Below, one piece after another: positions 25,204 through 34,283 of a DNA stretch of 49,062 nt (within the stretch, counting starts at the first letter, position 1; each line of letters begins with the position of its first letter). The stretch covers positions 1 through 49,062 of the forward strand of contig JARLGJ010000031.1 of NCBI GenBank assembly GCA_031296105.1. Direction: 5' to 3'. This DNA comes from Acidobacteriota bacterium (lineage in GTDB: Bacteria > Acidobacteriota > Terriglobia > Terriglobales > Acidobacteriaceae). The notes under the pieces are model-generated. The model made no database searches and was not told the origin of the DNA. It was given only the letters and a program-made list of their open reading frames with translations. Both the position numbers and the translations under genes were made by a program.

Positions 25204-26216
25204 GCCTTGGCGACCGCCTTCCGATAGTCTGCCGCGTAGCCCTTGTCCACAAACCATTCGGCGGCCCGGCGCAGCGCGTCGCGTGTGGGCGCCGGGTGGT
25301 AATCCAGCTCGCGTTCGGCCTTGGCCGTGGAAACCCACATGTACTTTTTGCCCATGCGAACCTCTTCCACCGTGGCGCGCGGCTCGCGGTGTAAAAGGAG
25401 TCCGTTGAAGGTCTGGTCGAAGGCCGCGTAGGCCAGGGCCACGGAGTGCGGAACCTTCATGGTCGGCGAAGGCAGTCCCGTGATCTCGCCCAGCGTATCG
25501 AGAATCTGTTTCAGGGTGACGTTCTCCCCACCCAGGATGTAGCGCTCGCCGCGGCGGCCTTTCTCGAAGGCCAACAGGTGCCCGCGCGCAACGTCGTGCA
25601 CGTCCACCAGGTTCATGCCGGTTTCCATGTAGGCGGGAAAGTTGCCGCGCAGGAAGTCCAGAACGATGCGGCCGGTGGGCGTGGGCTTGATGTCCATCTC
25701 GCCGATCGGAGTGCTGGGGTTCACGATGACCACTTCGGCCCCGGCAGCAGCCAGCTCCACGGCCTTACGCTCGGCCAGGTACTTGGAGTGCTTGTAGTGG
25801 CCGATCATGCCGGCCTCGGTCACCGGCGTGTCCTCGTCCACGGAGATGCGCTGGTAGCCGAAGCCCAGGGTGGCCACCGACGAGCAATACACCGTCCGCG
25901 GAACTCCGGCCTGCTGCGCGGCGCGGATGACGGCCTCGGTGCCGCCAACATTGGTGGCATACATCGGCTGCGGATCGCGAACCCAGAAGCGGTAGTCGGC
26001 GGCGACGTGAAAGACGGCATCGCAGCCTTCCATGCCGCGGCGCAGAGAGTCCTGATCGGTGAGGTCGCCCGTCACCAGATCGGCGCTCAGGCCCTCCAGG
26101 TTTTCCCGGCGGCTGGTGGAGCGCACCAGAAGACGCAGATCCGCCCCTTGCGCGGCCAGCAGGCGAGCCACATGACTGCCGACAAATCCGGTAGCTCCGG
26201 TAACGAACGCTTTCAC
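25200..26216 (-). CDS. hpnA: Hopanoid-associated NAD-sugar epimerase HpnA
   Basis: A 338-residue extended short-chain dehydrogenase/epimerase. It begins with GATGFVG, a glycine-rich NAD-binding motif, and has SSVATLG and YKHSKYLAE (YxxxK) for catalysis. Its role in hopanoid formation is not established. The GTG at 26216 has a strong AAAGGAG eight bases upstream, 77 bases after the shc stop. The stop overlaps hpnG by four bases. The longer open frame to 26516 is the antisense-free tail of shc in another frame and was discarded. Confidence 0.92.
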   Translation of the reverse strand: MKAFVTGATGFVGSHVARLLAAQGADLRLLVRSTSRRENLEGLSADLVTGDLTDQDSLRRGMEGCDAVFHVAADYRFWVRDPQPMYATNVGGTEAVIRAAQQAGVPRTVYCSSVATLGFGYQRISVDEDTPVTEAGMIGHYKHSKYLAERKAVELAAAGAEVVIVNPSTPIGEMDIKPTPTGRIVLDFLRGNFPAYMETGMNLVDVHDVARGHLLAFEKGRRGERYILGGENVTLKQILDTLGEITGLPSPTMKVPHSVALAYAAFDQTFNGLLLHREPRATVEEVRMGKKYMWVSTAKAERELDYHPAPTRDALRRAAEWFVDKGYAADYRKAVAKA

Positions 26217-26293
26217 TTGCGAATCTCCTTTGAACCGCCAAGCGCGAAGCGCAGCCCCACGGGCTGCGCTCGCCGGTACCGCCGATTCCGTCT

Positions 26294-28231
26294 CTACACC
26301 TGCTGCATACGCGCGTATTTTGCCAGCGCCATCAGCGGGAAGTACCACGGATAGGAATGGTACTTCAGGTAGAAGACGCGCGGGAAGCCCGTGCCCGTGT
26401 ACGGCACCTCGCTCCAGCCGCCGTCCTTGTCCTGATGATCCAGCAGCCAGGCAATGCCGCGCGCCGCGGAGTCCGACCGCGTGTCGCCGCCGGCCATCAA
26501 TCCCAGCACGGCCCACGCCGTCTGCGAGGCGGTGCTAACGCCGATGCCCTTCTGATTCACGTCCCCGTAGCTGGCAATGCTCTCGCCCCAGCCGCCATCG
26601 GGATTCTGCATCATGCGCAGCCACTCGAGCGCCTGCTGTACCATGGCCTCATTGTGGTCATAGCCGATGGCGTCCAGTCCGCGCAGCACGCACATGGTGC
26701 CGTAGATGTAGTTGACGCCCCAGCGTCCGAACCATGAGCCGTCGGACTCCTGTTCCTTCTCGATAAACTTGATGGCCTTCTGCACATGCTTATCGTCGAG
26801 CGTGGCGCCGTTGGCGGCCAAAGCCTCCAGCACGCGTCCCGTAATATCGACCGTCGCCGGATCGAGCATGGCGTTGTGGTCGGCAAAGGGGACGTACTGG
26901 AAGACCATGCGGTCGTTGTCTTTGTCGAACGAGGCCCAGCCGCCGTTCTTGCACTGCATGGCCAGTTCCCAGCGAATACCGCGCTCGAGGGCCTCGCGCT
27001 GGAAGCGCTCGTTGCGGGTCTCAATGTGGTTGAGCGCCAGCAAGACCTGCGCCGTGTCGTCCACGTCGGGATAGAACTCGTTGTTATGCTCGAAGTACCA
27101 GCCACCGGGCTCGGCGTGGGGAACCTTCACCGCCCAGTCCCCTTTGCGGCGGATCTGCTTCTTCAGCATCCACTCGGCGCCGTGCACCATGCGCGGATCC
27201 TTGGCGTCCACGCCGCTCTCACCCAGGGCAAACAAGGCGTAGGCCGTGTCCCACACGGGAGAGACGCAGGGCTGCATGCGGAAGGTATCGCCCTCGGCGA
27301 TGCCCAGCTTCTCGAACTCATCGAGAGCGCGGATGACCTGCGGATCGTCCATCGAGTAGCCCAGGCAGCGCATGGCGATGATCGAGTTCAGGATGGACGG
27401 ATAGATGGCGCCGAGGCCGTCGCTCTGCTCGAAGCGCTTCAGCATCCACCGCTCGGCGGCCTTCAAGGCCACGCTGCGCAGAGGGCGGATGTGCACCCGC
27501 TCGAAGCCGTGGCAGAGGCGGTCCAGCACCAGGAAGAAGTTGCGCCAGGAGAAGAGATGGTCATCCCACTTCAGGTGCAGTGAGCTGCCGTGGCGTCCCT
27601 GGGGGAACAGCTCGTCAATGTTCCACTCGTCAGGAAGCTTCTTGAAGGGCTTTTTGGCGTAGCAGATCGACAACGGAATCAGAATGGCCCGCGACCAGGA
27701 AGAGATCTCGTAGATGTTGAACCAGAACCAGTTGGGAAACAGCACCAACTCCGGCGGAATGGCCGGCACGGCGTCGTAGTCGTACTGCCCCAGGGCGCAC
27801 AGATAAATCTTGGCAAAGGTGTTGCAGGCCGGCACGCCGCCCAGCGAGAGGATGCACACGCGCGCCTTGGTCATCAAAGGCTCTTCCGGCAAGTGCCCGC
27901 ACATTTTGAGCGCAAAGTAAGCCTTGACGCTGGCCGAGATGTTGGACGGGCCGCCCTGGTAAATGGGCCAGCCGCCGTCCTGGTTCTGATGGCGGAGAAT
28001 CTCCGCGGCGCACTGCTGGAAGCGCGGTTCATCGCGCGTGCCCAGCACGGTGTGCAGAAAGATGTAGTCGGACTCGAGGGTGGTGTCGGCTTCGAGTTCG
28101 CCGCACCACCATCCGTCCTCATGCTGCAATCCGAAGAGGAAGTCCTGCGCCTTGCGGATGGCGCCCGAAAGGCGCTCGCCGAGGCCGCTGATCTTGCCAA
28201 AACGGATTGCGGTGGATGTCGAGGGTTCCAT
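26294..28231 (-). CDS. shc: Squalene-hopene cyclase
   Basis: Membrane-associated class II triterpene cyclase converting squalene to hopene and hopanol. The 645 residues match the family. The catalytic acid motif DVDDTA starts at residue 389. Several QW repeats (for example QNQDGGWPI, QCKNGGWASFD, QNPDGGWGES and QDKDGGWSEV) are visible. The start ATG lies three bases after the ispH stop, so the two are tightly linked. It provides the committed step of the pathway served by hpnC-E and hpnA/G downstream. Confidence 0.97.
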   Translation of the reverse strand: MEPSTSTAIRFGKISGLGERLSGAIRKAQDFLFGLQHEDGWWCGELEADTTLESDYIFLHTVLGTRDEPRFQQCAAEILRHQNQDGGWPIYQGGPSNISASVKAYFALKMCGHLPEEPLMTKARVCILSLGGVPACNTFAKIYLCALGQYDYDAVPAIPPELVLFPNWFWFNIYEISSWSRAILIPLSICYAKKPFKKLPDEWNIDELFPQGRHGSSLHLKWDDHLFSWRNFFLVLDRLCHGFERVHIRPLRSVALKAAERWMLKRFEQSDGLGAIYPSILNSIIAMRCLGYSMDDPQVIRALDEFEKLGIAEGDTFRMQPCVSPVWDTAYALFALGESGVDAKDPRMVHGAEWMLKKQIRRKGDWAVKVPHAEPGGWYFEHNNEFYPDVDDTAQVLLALNHIETRNERFQREALERGIRWELAMQCKNGGWASFDKDNDRMVFQYVPFADHNAMLDPATVDITGRVLEALAANGATLDDKHVQKAIKFIEKEQESDGSWFGRWGVNYIYGTMCVLRGLDAIGYDHNEAMVQQALEWLRMMQNPDGGWGESIASYGDVNQKGIGVSTASQTAWAVLGLMAGGDTRSDSAARGIAWLLDHQDKDGGWSEVPYTGTGFPRVFYLKYHSYPWYFPLMALAKYARMQQV

Positions 28232-28234
28232 GAA

Positions 28235-29227
28235 TTACTCCGCCGCCGCGGGAGCAGGTGCGGCGGCAATGGCGGCGACAATTTCCGCGGGAAGGGCGAA
28301 GCGCACATGCTCCGGCATGACCTCGACCTCCTGCACGTTGTTGAAGCCGCGTTTGCCCAGGAATTCGATGGCCTGCTGTACCAGAATTTCCGGGGCCGAA
28401 GCGCCAGCCGTAAGCGCCACCGTGGCAACGCCGTTCAGCCAGTCGTGATTGATGTCCTCGCAGGTGTCGATGAGGTGCGAGTTAGTGGTGCCCAGGTTGC
28501 GCGCCACTTCCACCAGGCGGTTGGAGTTGGAGCTGTTGGGCGAGCCCACCACCAGCAGCAGATCCACCTTTTCCGCCACGTTCTTGACCGCCTGCTGGCG
28601 ATTCTCGGTGGCGTAGCAGATGTCCTGCGCGTGCGGTCCGCGAATGTTGGGGAACTTCTCTTTCAGGGCCTCGATGATGTCCGTGGCCTCGTCGAGCGAG
28701 AGCGTAGTCTGCGTCAGATAGGCCACGCGGTTCGGGTCGGGCACCACGATGTCCTTGACCTGGGCGGCCGAGCTGACGACCTGCGTCACCGCCGGAGCTT
28801 CGCCCAGGGTGCCCACGATCTCGTCGTGGTTCAGGTGGCCGATGAGGATGAGCGAGTAGCCGTCGCGGGCGAAACGGATGGCCTCTACATGAACCTTGGT
28901 GACCAGCGGGCAGGTGGCGTCAATGACGCGCAACAGGCGAAGCTTGCTGGCTTCACGCACCGAAGGGGCCACGCCGTGCGCGGAATAGATCACGCGCTCG
29001 CCGTTGGGCACTTCCTCCACGTCATCGACGAAGATGGCGCCCTTTTCCTTCAACTCCTCCACCACGTACTTGTTGTGCACAATCTCCTTGCGCACGTAGA
29101 TGGGAGGGCCGAAGGCGTCCAGCGCAATGCGGACAATGTCGATGGCGCGCACCACGCCGGCACAGAAGCCGCGGGGCTTCAGAAGGAGCAGGTTCTTCGA
29201 TTCACTTGTCTGAGTCATCTCATCCAT
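28235..29227 (-). CDS. ispH: 4-hydroxy-3-methylbut-2-enyl diphosphate reductase
   Basis: The last enzyme of the MEP pathway, making IPP and DMAPP with an iron-sulfur cluster. It has 330 residues. The three cluster cysteines are C22 (GFCAGV), C106 (DATCPLV) and C204 (DICYAT), and HGV and TQTTLS are also typical. The C-terminus ends in an Ala/Pro-rich tail. It is the first gene of the hopanoid operon, tying precursor supply to squalene and hopanoid synthesis. A possible -10 box TACACT lies upstream at 29288-29283 on the minus strand. 29228-29471 holds no gene. Confidence 0.96.
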   Translation of the reverse strand: MDEMTQTSESKNLLLLKPRGFCAGVVRAIDIVRIALDAFGPPIYVRKEIVHNKYVVEELKEKGAIFVDDVEEVPNGERVIYSAHGVAPSVREASKLRLLRVIDATCPLVTKVHVEAIRFARDGYSLILIGHLNHDEIVGTLGEAPAVTQVVSSAAQVKDIVVPDPNRVAYLTQTTLSLDEATDIIEALKEKFPNIRGPHAQDICYATENRQQAVKNVAEKVDLLLVVGSPNSSNSNRLVEVARNLGTTNSHLIDTCEDINHDWLNGVATVALTAGASAPEILVQQAIEFLGKRGFNNVQEVEVMPEHVRFALPAEIVAAIAAAPAPAAAE

Positions 29228-29471
29228 TCAGATGCCGTGACGGGCCTTAAGGAAGCACCGCAACAGCGGAGGGATTCCCATAAGTGTATGGCCCAAGTGG
29301 ATTTGCTTGCTATGATCCGGCAGAGAACGGCATTCCACGCCATCCACTGGACGGAAAACGAGGGCGAACGGATAGGTTCACCCATAAATTCAAATCAACT
29401 GAATGATTTTAGCAGGAAGCGGGGATTTGAGGGAACAGAATGCAGGACGGAGTGCTCGCGAAGAAAATAGA

Positions 29472-30152
29472 TCAAATAGAGTCTGGCGTCTTCCACTCTG
29501 CCGGCTTCCAAATCTGGACCGTCGATTTTCCCTCTCGGGTCCATTCCACAGGATTGGGAAGAATGGCTGTACGTAAATCTTCTTCCCGCATGATCATCCG
29601 GTGGTTCCCGGCAGCATGCACGAGTTCCTTGGAGTTTCGACCAATCGGCGGCAAAATCGAGACCCTCTTTGCAGGATATTTTCGCAAGAGCAATCGAACT
29701 GCGGGTACTTGGTCCGAATCTGCCGTGATGAGGATTAGGTGGTCGTACTCGTCTGCCATCTCTAGGATTTTGGTCGCAATGTTCACATCGGTCTGTTTCT
29801 CCTCCTTCATATCGAACATCTGGCGGCAGGCGGCCCGGCATTGGACAAATTTTGGTTTGAACTCCCCCAGTGTGTATTCCACTCCCCGCGCGGCTAGAGC
29901 TTTCACATAGGTTTGGTGGCGCAGGCGCTTTGGTTCGTCCCAATTCGGATACGCGGTGAAGTAATGCACCCCGGCAAGGACTTCGCCTGCAATCAGAAAC
30001 TGTTCTACCAAGGTACGCAAGCACAGCCACTTATATCGCTGATACTTAGCCTGCTCCTCCTCGCCGACGCCATGATCGAAGCGTTGCAGTGCATGGTACA
30101 GATTGAATCCATCGACAAGTGCGTAAACTCTTTCGCATTTTGTGCTTGACAT
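29472..30152 (-). CDS. NYN-domain (PIN-like) putative ribonuclease
   Basis: A 226-residue protein with the acidic pocket of NYN/PIN-like nucleases: VDGFNLY (D14), EKQTDVNIA and LITADSD. A C-terminal tail of about 40 residues includes a tryptophan-rich end. Relatives (LabA/DUF88 group) are RNases or RNA-linked regulators; the target here is unknown. The ATG at 30152 has GGGAGAG upstream. Base composition is lower in GC than the flanking genes. A promoter pointing the other way overlaps its start codon. Confidence 0.8.
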   Translation of the reverse strand: MSSTKCERVYALVDGFNLYHALQRFDHGVGEEEQAKYQRYKWLCLRTLVEQFLIAGEVLAGVHYFTAYPNWDEPKRLRHQTYVKALAARGVEYTLGEFKPKFVQCRAACRQMFDMKEEKQTDVNIATKILEMADEYDHLILITADSDQVPAVRLLLRKYPAKRVSILPPIGRNSKELVHAAGNHRMIMREEDLRTAILPNPVEWTREGKSTVQIWKPAEWKTPDSI

Positions 30153-30175
30153 TTGCTCTCCCGATTGACGATACT
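30146..30175 (+). promoter_or_regulatory. Sigma-70-like promoter facing away from the NYN gene
   Basis: TTGACA (30146-30151) and GATACT (30170-30175) are 18 bases apart. The box overlaps the NYN start codon on the opposite strand and points to a stretch with no coding gene that ends at a strong terminator 55 bases on. Confidence 0.5.
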
Positions 30176-30181
30176 AAGCAC

Positions 30182-30240
30182 ATCAACCCCATGGGCAATC
30201 GTCCTATGGTCCCCGGCTTTCGGAGCCGGGTTTTCTTTTA
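30182..30240 (+). ncRNA. Candidate small RNA of about 60 nt
   Basis: Between the promoter above and the terminator at 30212-30240 there is room for a transcript of roughly 60 nt with no plausible open frame. The 5' half is single-stranded-looking (ACCCCATGGGCAATCG), and the 3' half is the terminator hairpin with a long U-tract, the design of a trans-acting small RNA. There is no sequence match that I recognise. Confidence 0.4.
30212..30240 (+). terminator. Strong intrinsic terminator on the plus strand
   Basis: CCCGGCT (30212-30218) pairs with AGCCGGG (30224-30230) around TTCGG and is followed by TTTTCTTTTA. Both neighbouring genes run on the minus strand, so it needs a plus-strand transcript to act on. 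The following 30241-30321 contains nothing I can identify. Confidence 0.75.
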
Positions 30241-30321
30241 CCCGCACATCTTGCTACAGAACAAGCAAACTTACAGAATTAATTCCAGGATACTCTCCGC
30301 TGGACTCATTACGTCGAATAG

Positions 30322-32004
30322 CTACGCATTCGCCTTCAGCAACTGCTCCGCGTTCTTCAAACTGGCTTCGGTGACCTTGGCGCCGCTCAACATGCGGGCA
30401 ATCTCCTGGCGGCGCTCGTTGGCGTCCAAGGGGCGCACGGTAGTGCGAGTGCGGCCGGCGGCCTCGTGCTTTTCGATGAGGAAATGACGGTCGGCGAAGC
30501 TGGCGATCTGCGGCAGGTGGGTGATGCACAGCACCTGCTTGGTACGCGAGAGCGACTTGAGCTTTTTGCCCACCGCGTCCGCGGCGCGTCCGCCGATGCC
30601 GATGTCGATTTCGTCGAAGACCAGTGAGCGCTCGGCGTCGTCGCCTTTGTGCTGCACGCGTCCGGCTTCGATGGAGGCCTTCAAGGCCAGCATGACGCGC
30701 GAGAGTTCACCGCCCGAGGCGATGTGTTCGATAGGGCCCATCGGCTCGCCGGGGTTGGTGGAGATGAGGTAGGCCACGTGGTCGAAGCCCGAGGCCGTCC
30801 AGTTCCCTTCCTCGTCCGCGCCGGAGACCTCGATCTGGAACTTCACCTTCATGGCCAGGTCGTTGATCTCGGCCTCGACGGTCTTTTCCAGCTTGCGCGC
30901 CATCTCGTAGCGGCGGCGGCTGACCTGCCGCGCCAGGTCGAGATACTTATTGGCGGCCGTGGCGAGTTGCTTGCGCAGAGTGGCCAGCACCTCGTCCTTG
31001 TTCTCAATGTCGTTGAGGCGGCCGGCGACATCCTGCTCGAAGGCGAGCACGTCGTCCAGGGTTTTGCCGTACTTGCGGCGCAGGCGGTCGATGAGCGCTA
31101 GGCGGTCCTCGACCTCGGCCAGGCGCTCGGGTGAGGCGTCCATACCGTCGGCGAAGTCGCGCAGAGTGGTGGACAGATCCTCGATGGTGACACGGGCGTT
31201 GGCCAGTTGCGCGGCGGCTTCCTTGAACGACTCATTGAAGCGCGCCAGATCCTCCAGATGGCGGGCGGCGGTGCCGATCCTGGCCAGTGCCGAGTCCTCG
31301 GCATCGTAGAGGTCGTTGAACGCCCCGGTGGCCGAGGCAAAGACGCGCTCGGAGTTGGCCAGCACGCGCTTTTCCGACTCCAGCTTCTGGTCCTCGCCCG
31401 CGGCGAGACCGGCATCGTGAATTTCTTTAAGCTGGAACTTCCAGAGATCGACCAGGCGGGCCTTCTCCTGCTCGCCCTTTTCCAGATCGCTGATGCGGTC
31501 GGCGATGTGCTTCCACTCCGCGTAGGCCGAGGTCACGCCCTCCAGGGAGATTCCGGCGGCGGCATCGAGCAGCGCCAGGCGCTCGGGAGGGTCGAAGATC
31601 ATCACCGACTGGTTCTGCGCGTGAACCACGGCCAGGCGCGGCGCCAGGGCCTTGAGCACTCCGACCGTGGCCGGCTGATTGTTGACGAAGACGCGTCCCT
31701 TGCCGTTGGTGGCAATGTCGCGGCGCAGGATGAGGTCGCCGGCTTCGGCGTCCAGACCGTTTTCCTCCAGAATGGCGGTGATGGCTGGGTCTTCGGCGTC
31801 GAAAACGGCGGAAACCGTGGCTTTTTCCGCGCCGTGGCGCACCACTTCGCTGTAAGCCTTCTCGCCCAGGAGCAGGGCGAGAGCGTCGATGAGGATGGAT
31901 TTGCCCGCGCCGGTCTCTCCGGTGAGCAGGTTCAGCCCCGGGCCGAACTCGACGGCAACATTGTCAATGACGGCGTAGTTTTCGACGCGCAATTCCCTCA
32001 GCAC
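30322..32004 (-). CDS. recN: DNA repair protein RecN
   Basis: SMC-like ATPase acting in double-strand-break repair. It is 560 residues from GTG 32004, which gives the standard start LRELRVENYAVID. The Walker A motif GETGAGKS lies at 29-36, a long coiled-coil middle spans about 150-380, and Walker B/signature sequences (SGGELSR and VFDEIDIGIGG) lie in the C-terminal half. The open frame continues upstream to 32199 but without conserved sequence. Its first 120 bases and upstream region are repeated at 34362-34608, marking the edge of an inserted restriction-modification cassette. The gene itself is complete. Confidence 0.95.
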   Translation of the reverse strand: MLRELRVENYAVIDNVAVEFGPGLNLLTGETGAGKSILIDALALLLGEKAYSEVVRHGAEKATVSAVFDAEDPAITAILEENGLDAEAGDLILRRDIATNGKGRVFVNNQPATVGVLKALAPRLAVVHAQNQSVMIFDPPERLALLDAAAGISLEGVTSAYAEWKHIADRISDLEKGEQEKARLVDLWKFQLKEIHDAGLAAGEDQKLESEKRVLANSERVFASATGAFNDLYDAEDSALARIGTAARHLEDLARFNESFKEAAAQLANARVTIEDLSTTLRDFADGMDASPERLAEVEDRLALIDRLRRKYGKTLDDVLAFEQDVAGRLNDIENKDEVLATLRKQLATAANKYLDLARQVSRRRYEMARKLEKTVEAEINDLAMKVKFQIEVSGADEEGNWTASGFDHVAYLISTNPGEPMGPIEHIASGGELSRVMLALKASIEAGRVQHKGDDAERSLVFDEIDIGIGGRAADAVGKKLKSLSRTKQVLCITHLPQIASFADRHFLIEKHEAAGRTRTTVRPLDANERRQEIARMLSGAKVTEASLKNAEQLLKANA

Positions 32005-32131
32005 ACGGCACCCGATCAGAAGGAGTTTTCCCGGCGAGAATATCACGCCGGAGGGGTCCAATGTCAGACCCCGCGCGCGAAAGGTGCACAGAAAGCTGGG
32101 TTTAGAGGGAACGGCGCGCGGGCGCGGGTGG
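31885..32131. repeat. Left copy of a 247-bp direct repeat (recN 5' end and promoter)
   Basis: Identical to 34362-34608 except for three substitutions (about 98.8% identity), in the same orientation and offset by 2477 bases. It spans recN codons 1-40, the leader and the promoter. The two copies flank the methyltransferase/endonuclease genes. Confidence 0.97.
32037..32045 (-). promoter_or_regulatory. Extended -10 promoter of recN
   Basis: On the minus strand TGATATTCT (32045-32037) is an extended -10 element about 33 bases upstream of the GTG at 32004. It lies inside the duplicated segment, so the second copy at 34514-34522 carries it too. No SOS-type operator was recognised. Confidence 0.4.
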
Positions 32132-32224
32132 AATGCTTCAAGCCAAGAACCACCGCCGCATACTCGAACGGCTATGTTGCAAGCCGTTTGCACGCTCACT
32201 CAAAGTGTTCCGCGCTGATAGGGT

Positions 32225-32252
32225 TTGCGTTTGTTCCTATTATGCGGATAAT
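32225..32252 (+). promoter_or_regulatory. Promoter of the restriction-modification operon
   Basis: TTGCGT (32225-32230) and GATAAT (32247-32252) are 16 bases apart and 20 bases upstream of the methyltransferase ATG at 32273, with GCAGGA between. The promoter lies inside the inserted DNA, so the cassette carries its own expression signal. Confidence 0.45.
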
Positions 32253-32272
32253 GAGTAGCAGCAGGAATAACA

Positions 32273-33376
32273 ATGGCTCAAACCACATTCACATTTGATG
32301 GCCCGTCGGATACTTCGATAGTGGCCGCTACTTACGAGCAATCTCTGAGAGAATATCGTGGCTCCCAGTCCCATTTTCCATTGCTACTACTGGGAGACGC
32401 CCTCACTGTCCTCAAGAATCTCCCCGCCGAGTCAATTGACGCAGCTATGACCTCTCCACCTTACTGGGGGAAACGGGAGTATGAAAATGGCGGTATAGGT
32501 CTTGAGGCCGACTACAGGGATTTTGTTGACAATCTTGCCGCTGTTTTTGAGGAATTAAGGCGCGTTTTAAAGCCGACTGGTTCGTTTTGGTTAAACCTGG
32601 GGGATAGCTACGAGAATAAATGCCTAGTCGGTATCCCTTGGCGCGTTGCATTTGAACTTACAGACCGGCAGGGTTGGATAATGAGGAATAGCGTTGTGTG
32701 GAACAAGGTAAAAAGCGGGATGGACAATACAAAGGACCGCTTAGGTAATGTCCACGAACTGCTTTTTCATTTTGTTAAACAACACAAAGACTATTACTAC
32801 GATGCAGACGCTATTCGCTCAAAGCCTCGCGAATCAAAAATCATAAACGGTGCCGTAGTTTCGGCAACAGGCGTTTCTGGCGTCCGGTACAAACGTCAGA
32901 TTGAATTGTCAACGGACTTAAGTCTAGAGCAAAAAGAGAGAGCATTTGTCGAACTTGAAAGAACTCTAGCTGAGGTGCGTGAGGGTAAACTTTCAGATTT
33001 CAGAATGATTATTCGTTCTCAGCAGAGGGCAACACACTCGGACAAAGAGAAGGTATCCGGGCGGGCAAAGGAATTGCGTGAAAAGGGGTTCTATTTTTTG
33101 CGCTACCATCCGAATGGAAGCAAGCCTGCGGATGTATGGGACATTATCCCCGAGGATACGCAAAGGCGTACAGGACATTTCGCACCTTATCCTGTTGATC
33201 TTTGCAGGATTCCGATTCTGGCAACTTGCCCCGCTGATGGGGTCATACTTGACCCCTTTTGTGGTACTGGAACTACTTTGGTAGCGGCTCAAAAACTTGG
33301 CCGAAAATCAGTAGGTATCGACATCTCACTGGAATATTTAGAATTTGCGTCAGAAAGGTGTCTTGGCCTTATATGA
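32273..33376 (+). CDS. Beta-class DNA methyltransferase of a type II restriction-modification system
   Basis: A 367-residue site-specific methyltransferase. The catalytic motif IV TSPPYW (60-65) precedes the AdoMet-binding motif I DPFCGTG (327-333), the order of the beta class. SPPY is usual for N4-cytosine enzymes, though some N6-adenine enzymes share it. The middle part (about 165-290) would be the target-recognition region. It is AT-richer than its neighbours (22 of 60 bases are G or C in 32761-32820), a sign of transfer. Its stop overlaps the endonuclease start (ATGA). It must protect the host from the partner nuclease. Confidence 0.9.
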   Translation: MAQTTFTFDGPSDTSIVAATYEQSLREYRGSQSHFPLLLLGDALTVLKNLPAESIDAAMTSPPYWGKREYENGGIGLEADYRDFVDNLAAVFEELRRVLKPTGSFWLNLGDSYENKCLVGIPWRVAFELTDRQGWIMRNSVVWNKVKSGMDNTKDRLGNVHELLFHFVKQHKDYYYDADAIRSKPRESKIINGAVVSATGVSGVRYKRQIELSTDLSLEQKERAFVELERTLAEVREGKLSDFRMIIRSQQRATHSDKEKVSGRAKELREKGFYFLRYHPNGSKPADVWDIIPEDTQRRTGHFAPYPVDLCRIPILATCPADGVILDPFCGTGTTLVAAQKLGRKSVGIDISLEYLEFASERCLGLI

Positions 33377-34221
33377 GCAAGATTGTCGAACTATTTGGCA
33401 AGGCCCCGGGCACAAGGCAGAATTGGCAGTCGCTTATAAGGCAGCAGAAATGCCCTTTCCTTGGCAAGCGATGCTATAAGGTACGCAAGAGTGATCCGGG
33501 TACGTCCATAGGAACCTGCACGGTAATTTACGGCCGCGAACCTGCGCCCATTCTGATTTGTCCAACACGACTGATCGAGCGACGCCAGATATTTGTCGAC
33601 TGCTTACATCTATTAACCGCACATCAGCCGGGCAATGAATTGCACATTGTCTCTGAAGTATCGATCCCAGGTGGAAGTGTTGACTATTTTCTTGTGTCTG
33701 CTCGCAACGGCCGCGTGCGGGATTTTGTAGGGATTGAACTTCAGACCCTTGATACCACAGGTACAGTTTGGCCTGAAAGACAGCGTTTGCTCAAAGAACT
33801 TAATGTCACCCGTGGGGACGATGCTGATCAATCTGACAAGACGTACGGTATGAATTGGAAAATGACAGCTAAGACAATTCTTGTTCAAATGCACCACAAG
33901 ATTCAGACCTTTGAGCATTTAAATAAAAAGCTCGCTCTCATAACGCAAGATAAGCTCTTAGATTATATGTCAAAGGAATTCAACTTTGGCCATTTGAGTA
34001 ATCCGGCAAATATTGGCGATGCAATGCACTTTCATGCATATAGCGTCTCCGAACAAATAGACCATACTTATAGGCTGTCTTTGCAAAGCCGTCTCAGTAC
34101 GGATACCTCAGGTATTGCCGTGTGCCTGGGACTGAAAGCAGAGGCAAAGGTCGGCCTTGAAGAAATCGTTAGAGCATTGCAAGAAAAGATTTCTCCAGCT
34201 ACCCTCTTTACTCCAATGTAG
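33373..34221 (+). CDS. NotI-like type II restriction endonuclease
   Basis: A 282-residue protein. Four cysteines (C27 in KCPF, C34, C49 in GTC and C63 in ICP) reproduce the spacing style of the iron-binding fold of NotI. VDY (D104) followed by GIELQTLD (E122, Q124) matches the PD-(D/E)XK variant site of NotI, where the catalytic lysine is replaced by glutamine (E-x-Q). It is shorter than NotI (383 residues), mostly at the C-terminus. The start ATG overlaps the methyltransferase stop; the frame extends upstream to 33259 inside the methyltransferase and was rejected. By analogy it should cut a long GC-rich site; the actual sequence is unknown. Confidence 0.8.
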   Translation: MSKIVELFGKAPGTRQNWQSLIRQQKCPFLGKRCYKVRKSDPGTSIGTCTVIYGREPAPILICPTRLIERRQIFVDCLHLLTAHQPGNELHIVSEVSIPGGSVDYFLVSARNGRVRDFVGIELQTLDTTGTVWPERQRLLKELNVTRGDDADQSDKTYGMNWKMTAKTILVQMHHKIQTFEHLNKKLALITQDKLLDYMSKEFNFGHLSNPANIGDAMHFHAYSVSEQIDHTYRLSLQSRLSTDTSGIAVCLGLKAEAKVGLEEIVRALQEKISPATLFTPM

Positions 34222-34283
34222 AGTGGTTCGCTGTTTGTGTAACATTTGTTCTTGCCTGAGCTAGGCTCGTTTCTTTGGACAGG

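Noticed and set aside
32005..32131. SOS (LexA) operator upstream of recN
   Set aside because: No CTGT-N8-ACAG or GTTC-type palindrome could be found in the leader.
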